A stretch of DNA of 13,694 nucleotides from an uncultured Schwartzia sp. (GTDB lineage: Bacteria > Bacillota > Negativicutes > Selenomonadales > Selenomonadaceae), in contig CAJPUA010000007.1 in NCBI GenBank assembly GCA_905373705.1, positions 1-13,694 on the forward strand, in the 5' to 3' direction. A model generated the notes under the pieces. It was given only the letters and a program-made list of their open reading frames with translations, searched no databases and was not told where the DNA came from. The translations under genes and the position numbers were made by a program. Within the stretch, counting starts at the first letter, position 1, and every line of letters starts with the position of its first letter. Positions 13,121-13,694 of the stretch are shown one piece after another.

Positions 13121-13605
13121 ACGCCATCTTTCCCTTCGACCTCCGCCGCCCAATCGGCGATCTTTCGTCCTTCAACGGCCAAATCCGGCGCGATTGCCGC
13201 CAGCGGTATAAGCACGAAAGCCCGCTGCGTAAGATACGGATGGGGGAGCGTAAGCTCCGGCGTCCGGCAAACAACCCCGGGAATATGCAGCAGATCGATA
13301 TCAATCGTCCGCGCTCCCCAGCGTACTTCGCGCACCCTCCCCAGCGCCTTCTCGATCCGCTGGCAAAGCGTTAAAAGAGATCGCGGGGAAAGTAACGAAA
13401 CTATTGCTGCCGCAGCGTTCAAAAAGCGCGGCTGCTCCTTCACGCCCCACGGCTCCGTTTCGTAAAGCGGCGAAATCGCCGTCACCTCAATCCCTTCGGC
13501 GGCGCGTAATGCGGCGATCGCCGCCCGGATATTTTCCGCCCGATTCCCCAGATTCGCGCCCAATCCCAAATAAACCGTATACGGCGGCTTCTGCTCCAGG
13601 CTCAC
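13090..13605 (-). CDS. folK: 2-amino-4-hydroxy-6-hydroxymethyldihydropteridine pyrophosphokinase (HPPK)
   Basis: 171 residues, typical length. Family motifs in order: YLGLGANLGNR (12-22), SPLYETEPWGV (about 45-55), FLNAA, the HPPK signature RWGARTIDIDLL with its metal-binding Asp pair, and LPHPYLTQRAFVLIPL. It transfers pyrophosphate from ATP to hydroxymethyl-dihydropterin in folate synthesis. The start is a GTG whose bases overlap the folB stop (GTGA), so it is translationally coupled to folB. The 3' end overlaps tmcAL tail-to-tail by 31 bases. Confidence 0.95.
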   Translation of the reverse strand: MSLEQKPPYTVYLGLGANLGNRAENIRAAIAALRAAEGIEVTAISPLYETEPWGVKEQPRFLNAAAAIVSLLSPRSLLTLCQRIEKALGRVREVRWGARTIDIDLLHIPGVVCRTPELTLPHPYLTQRAFVLIPLAAIAPDLAVEGRKIADWAAEVEGKDGVQRWEDPSGR

Positions 13606-13694
13606 GGACGCTGCCGCACGATGACGACGCTGACGTCGTCAAATTTCCCCGGCAGGGGCGCCTGCGGCTTATGCACCGCAACCCGGGCTTTTTC
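13602..13694 (-). CDS. folB: Dihydroneopterin aldolase FolB, C-terminal 30 residues only
   Basis: The frame entering from the right edge reads EKARVAVHKPQAPLPGKFDD followed by VSVVIVRQRP and a stop. K-P-x-A-P-x-P-G-x-F-D-x-V-x-V-x-I is the highly conserved end of dihydroneopterin aldolase, which makes the HPPK substrate. The TGA stop overlaps the GTG of folK. The rest lies beyond the window. Confidence 0.88.
   Translation of the reverse strand, partial: EKARVAVHKPQAPLPGKFDDVSVVIVRQRP

Noticed and set aside
1..13694. CRISPR arrays, insertion sequences, rRNA and complete tRNA genes
   Set aside because: Looked for by eye on both strands; no regularly spaced repeats, transposase frames or cloverleaf-compatible sequences were seen.

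Overview
The window is a junction between a prophage (about 1-6640) and host chromosome (about 6640-13694). Firmicute-type ribosome binding sites (AGGAGG-like), a TmcAL-type tRNA(Met) cytidine acetate ligase, and phage families common in Bacillota temperate phages (DUF2800, a CI/Cro pair, a large serine recombinase) point to a Bacillota bacterium. The fairly GC-rich host genes and the DUF2939-like protein would fit a Negativicutes member, but that is inference. The prophage looks more AT-rich than the host genes.

Prophage. The right end carries a large serine integrase (5139-6614, +) that stops 25 bases from the 3' end of host rlmD, so the element appears integrated at the end of that gene. 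To its left are a NYN-domain putative nuclease with its own promoter (4217-4915), a 32-codon 5' remnant of an HsdR-like phage gene (3990-4088) and the CI-like S24 repressor (3327-3950, +). Divergent from the repressor is a leftward early operon: a Cro-like regulator (2965-3180), small hypothetical proteins, a chain of microproteins with ATGA overlaps (1511-1799), a Pro/Lys-rich linker protein (1038-1469) and a DUF2800 nuclease-like gene that is frameshifted and deleted (1-1036). A rightward membrane-protein gene (2062-2511) with its own terminator sits against this operon like a phage cargo gene. On the minus strand, just before the integrase, a short promoter / two-hairpin / terminator unit (5009-5090) looks like a small structured RNA. 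No structural, packaging or lysis genes are in view.

Host. On the minus strand, in transcription order: a two-TM coiled-coil protein (11066-11791), mnmA (9942-11054), a promoter, a DUF2939-like membrane-anchored protein (8806-9852), a HAD phosphatase (8120-8779) and rlmD (6640-8043). Divergent from these is tmcAL (11888-13120, +), which overlaps tail-to-tail with folK (13090-13605, -). folK is translationally coupled to folB, of which only the C-terminus is present (13602-13694). mnmA, tmcAL and rlmD all modify tRNA or rRNA, so this is largely an RNA-modification neighbourhood next to a folate operon.

The parts that deserve follow-up are the NYN gene with its dyad-rich control region, the small RNA candidate beside it, the early-operon microproteins with repeated leader boxes, and the DUF2800 lesion that removes exactly its cysteine cluster.
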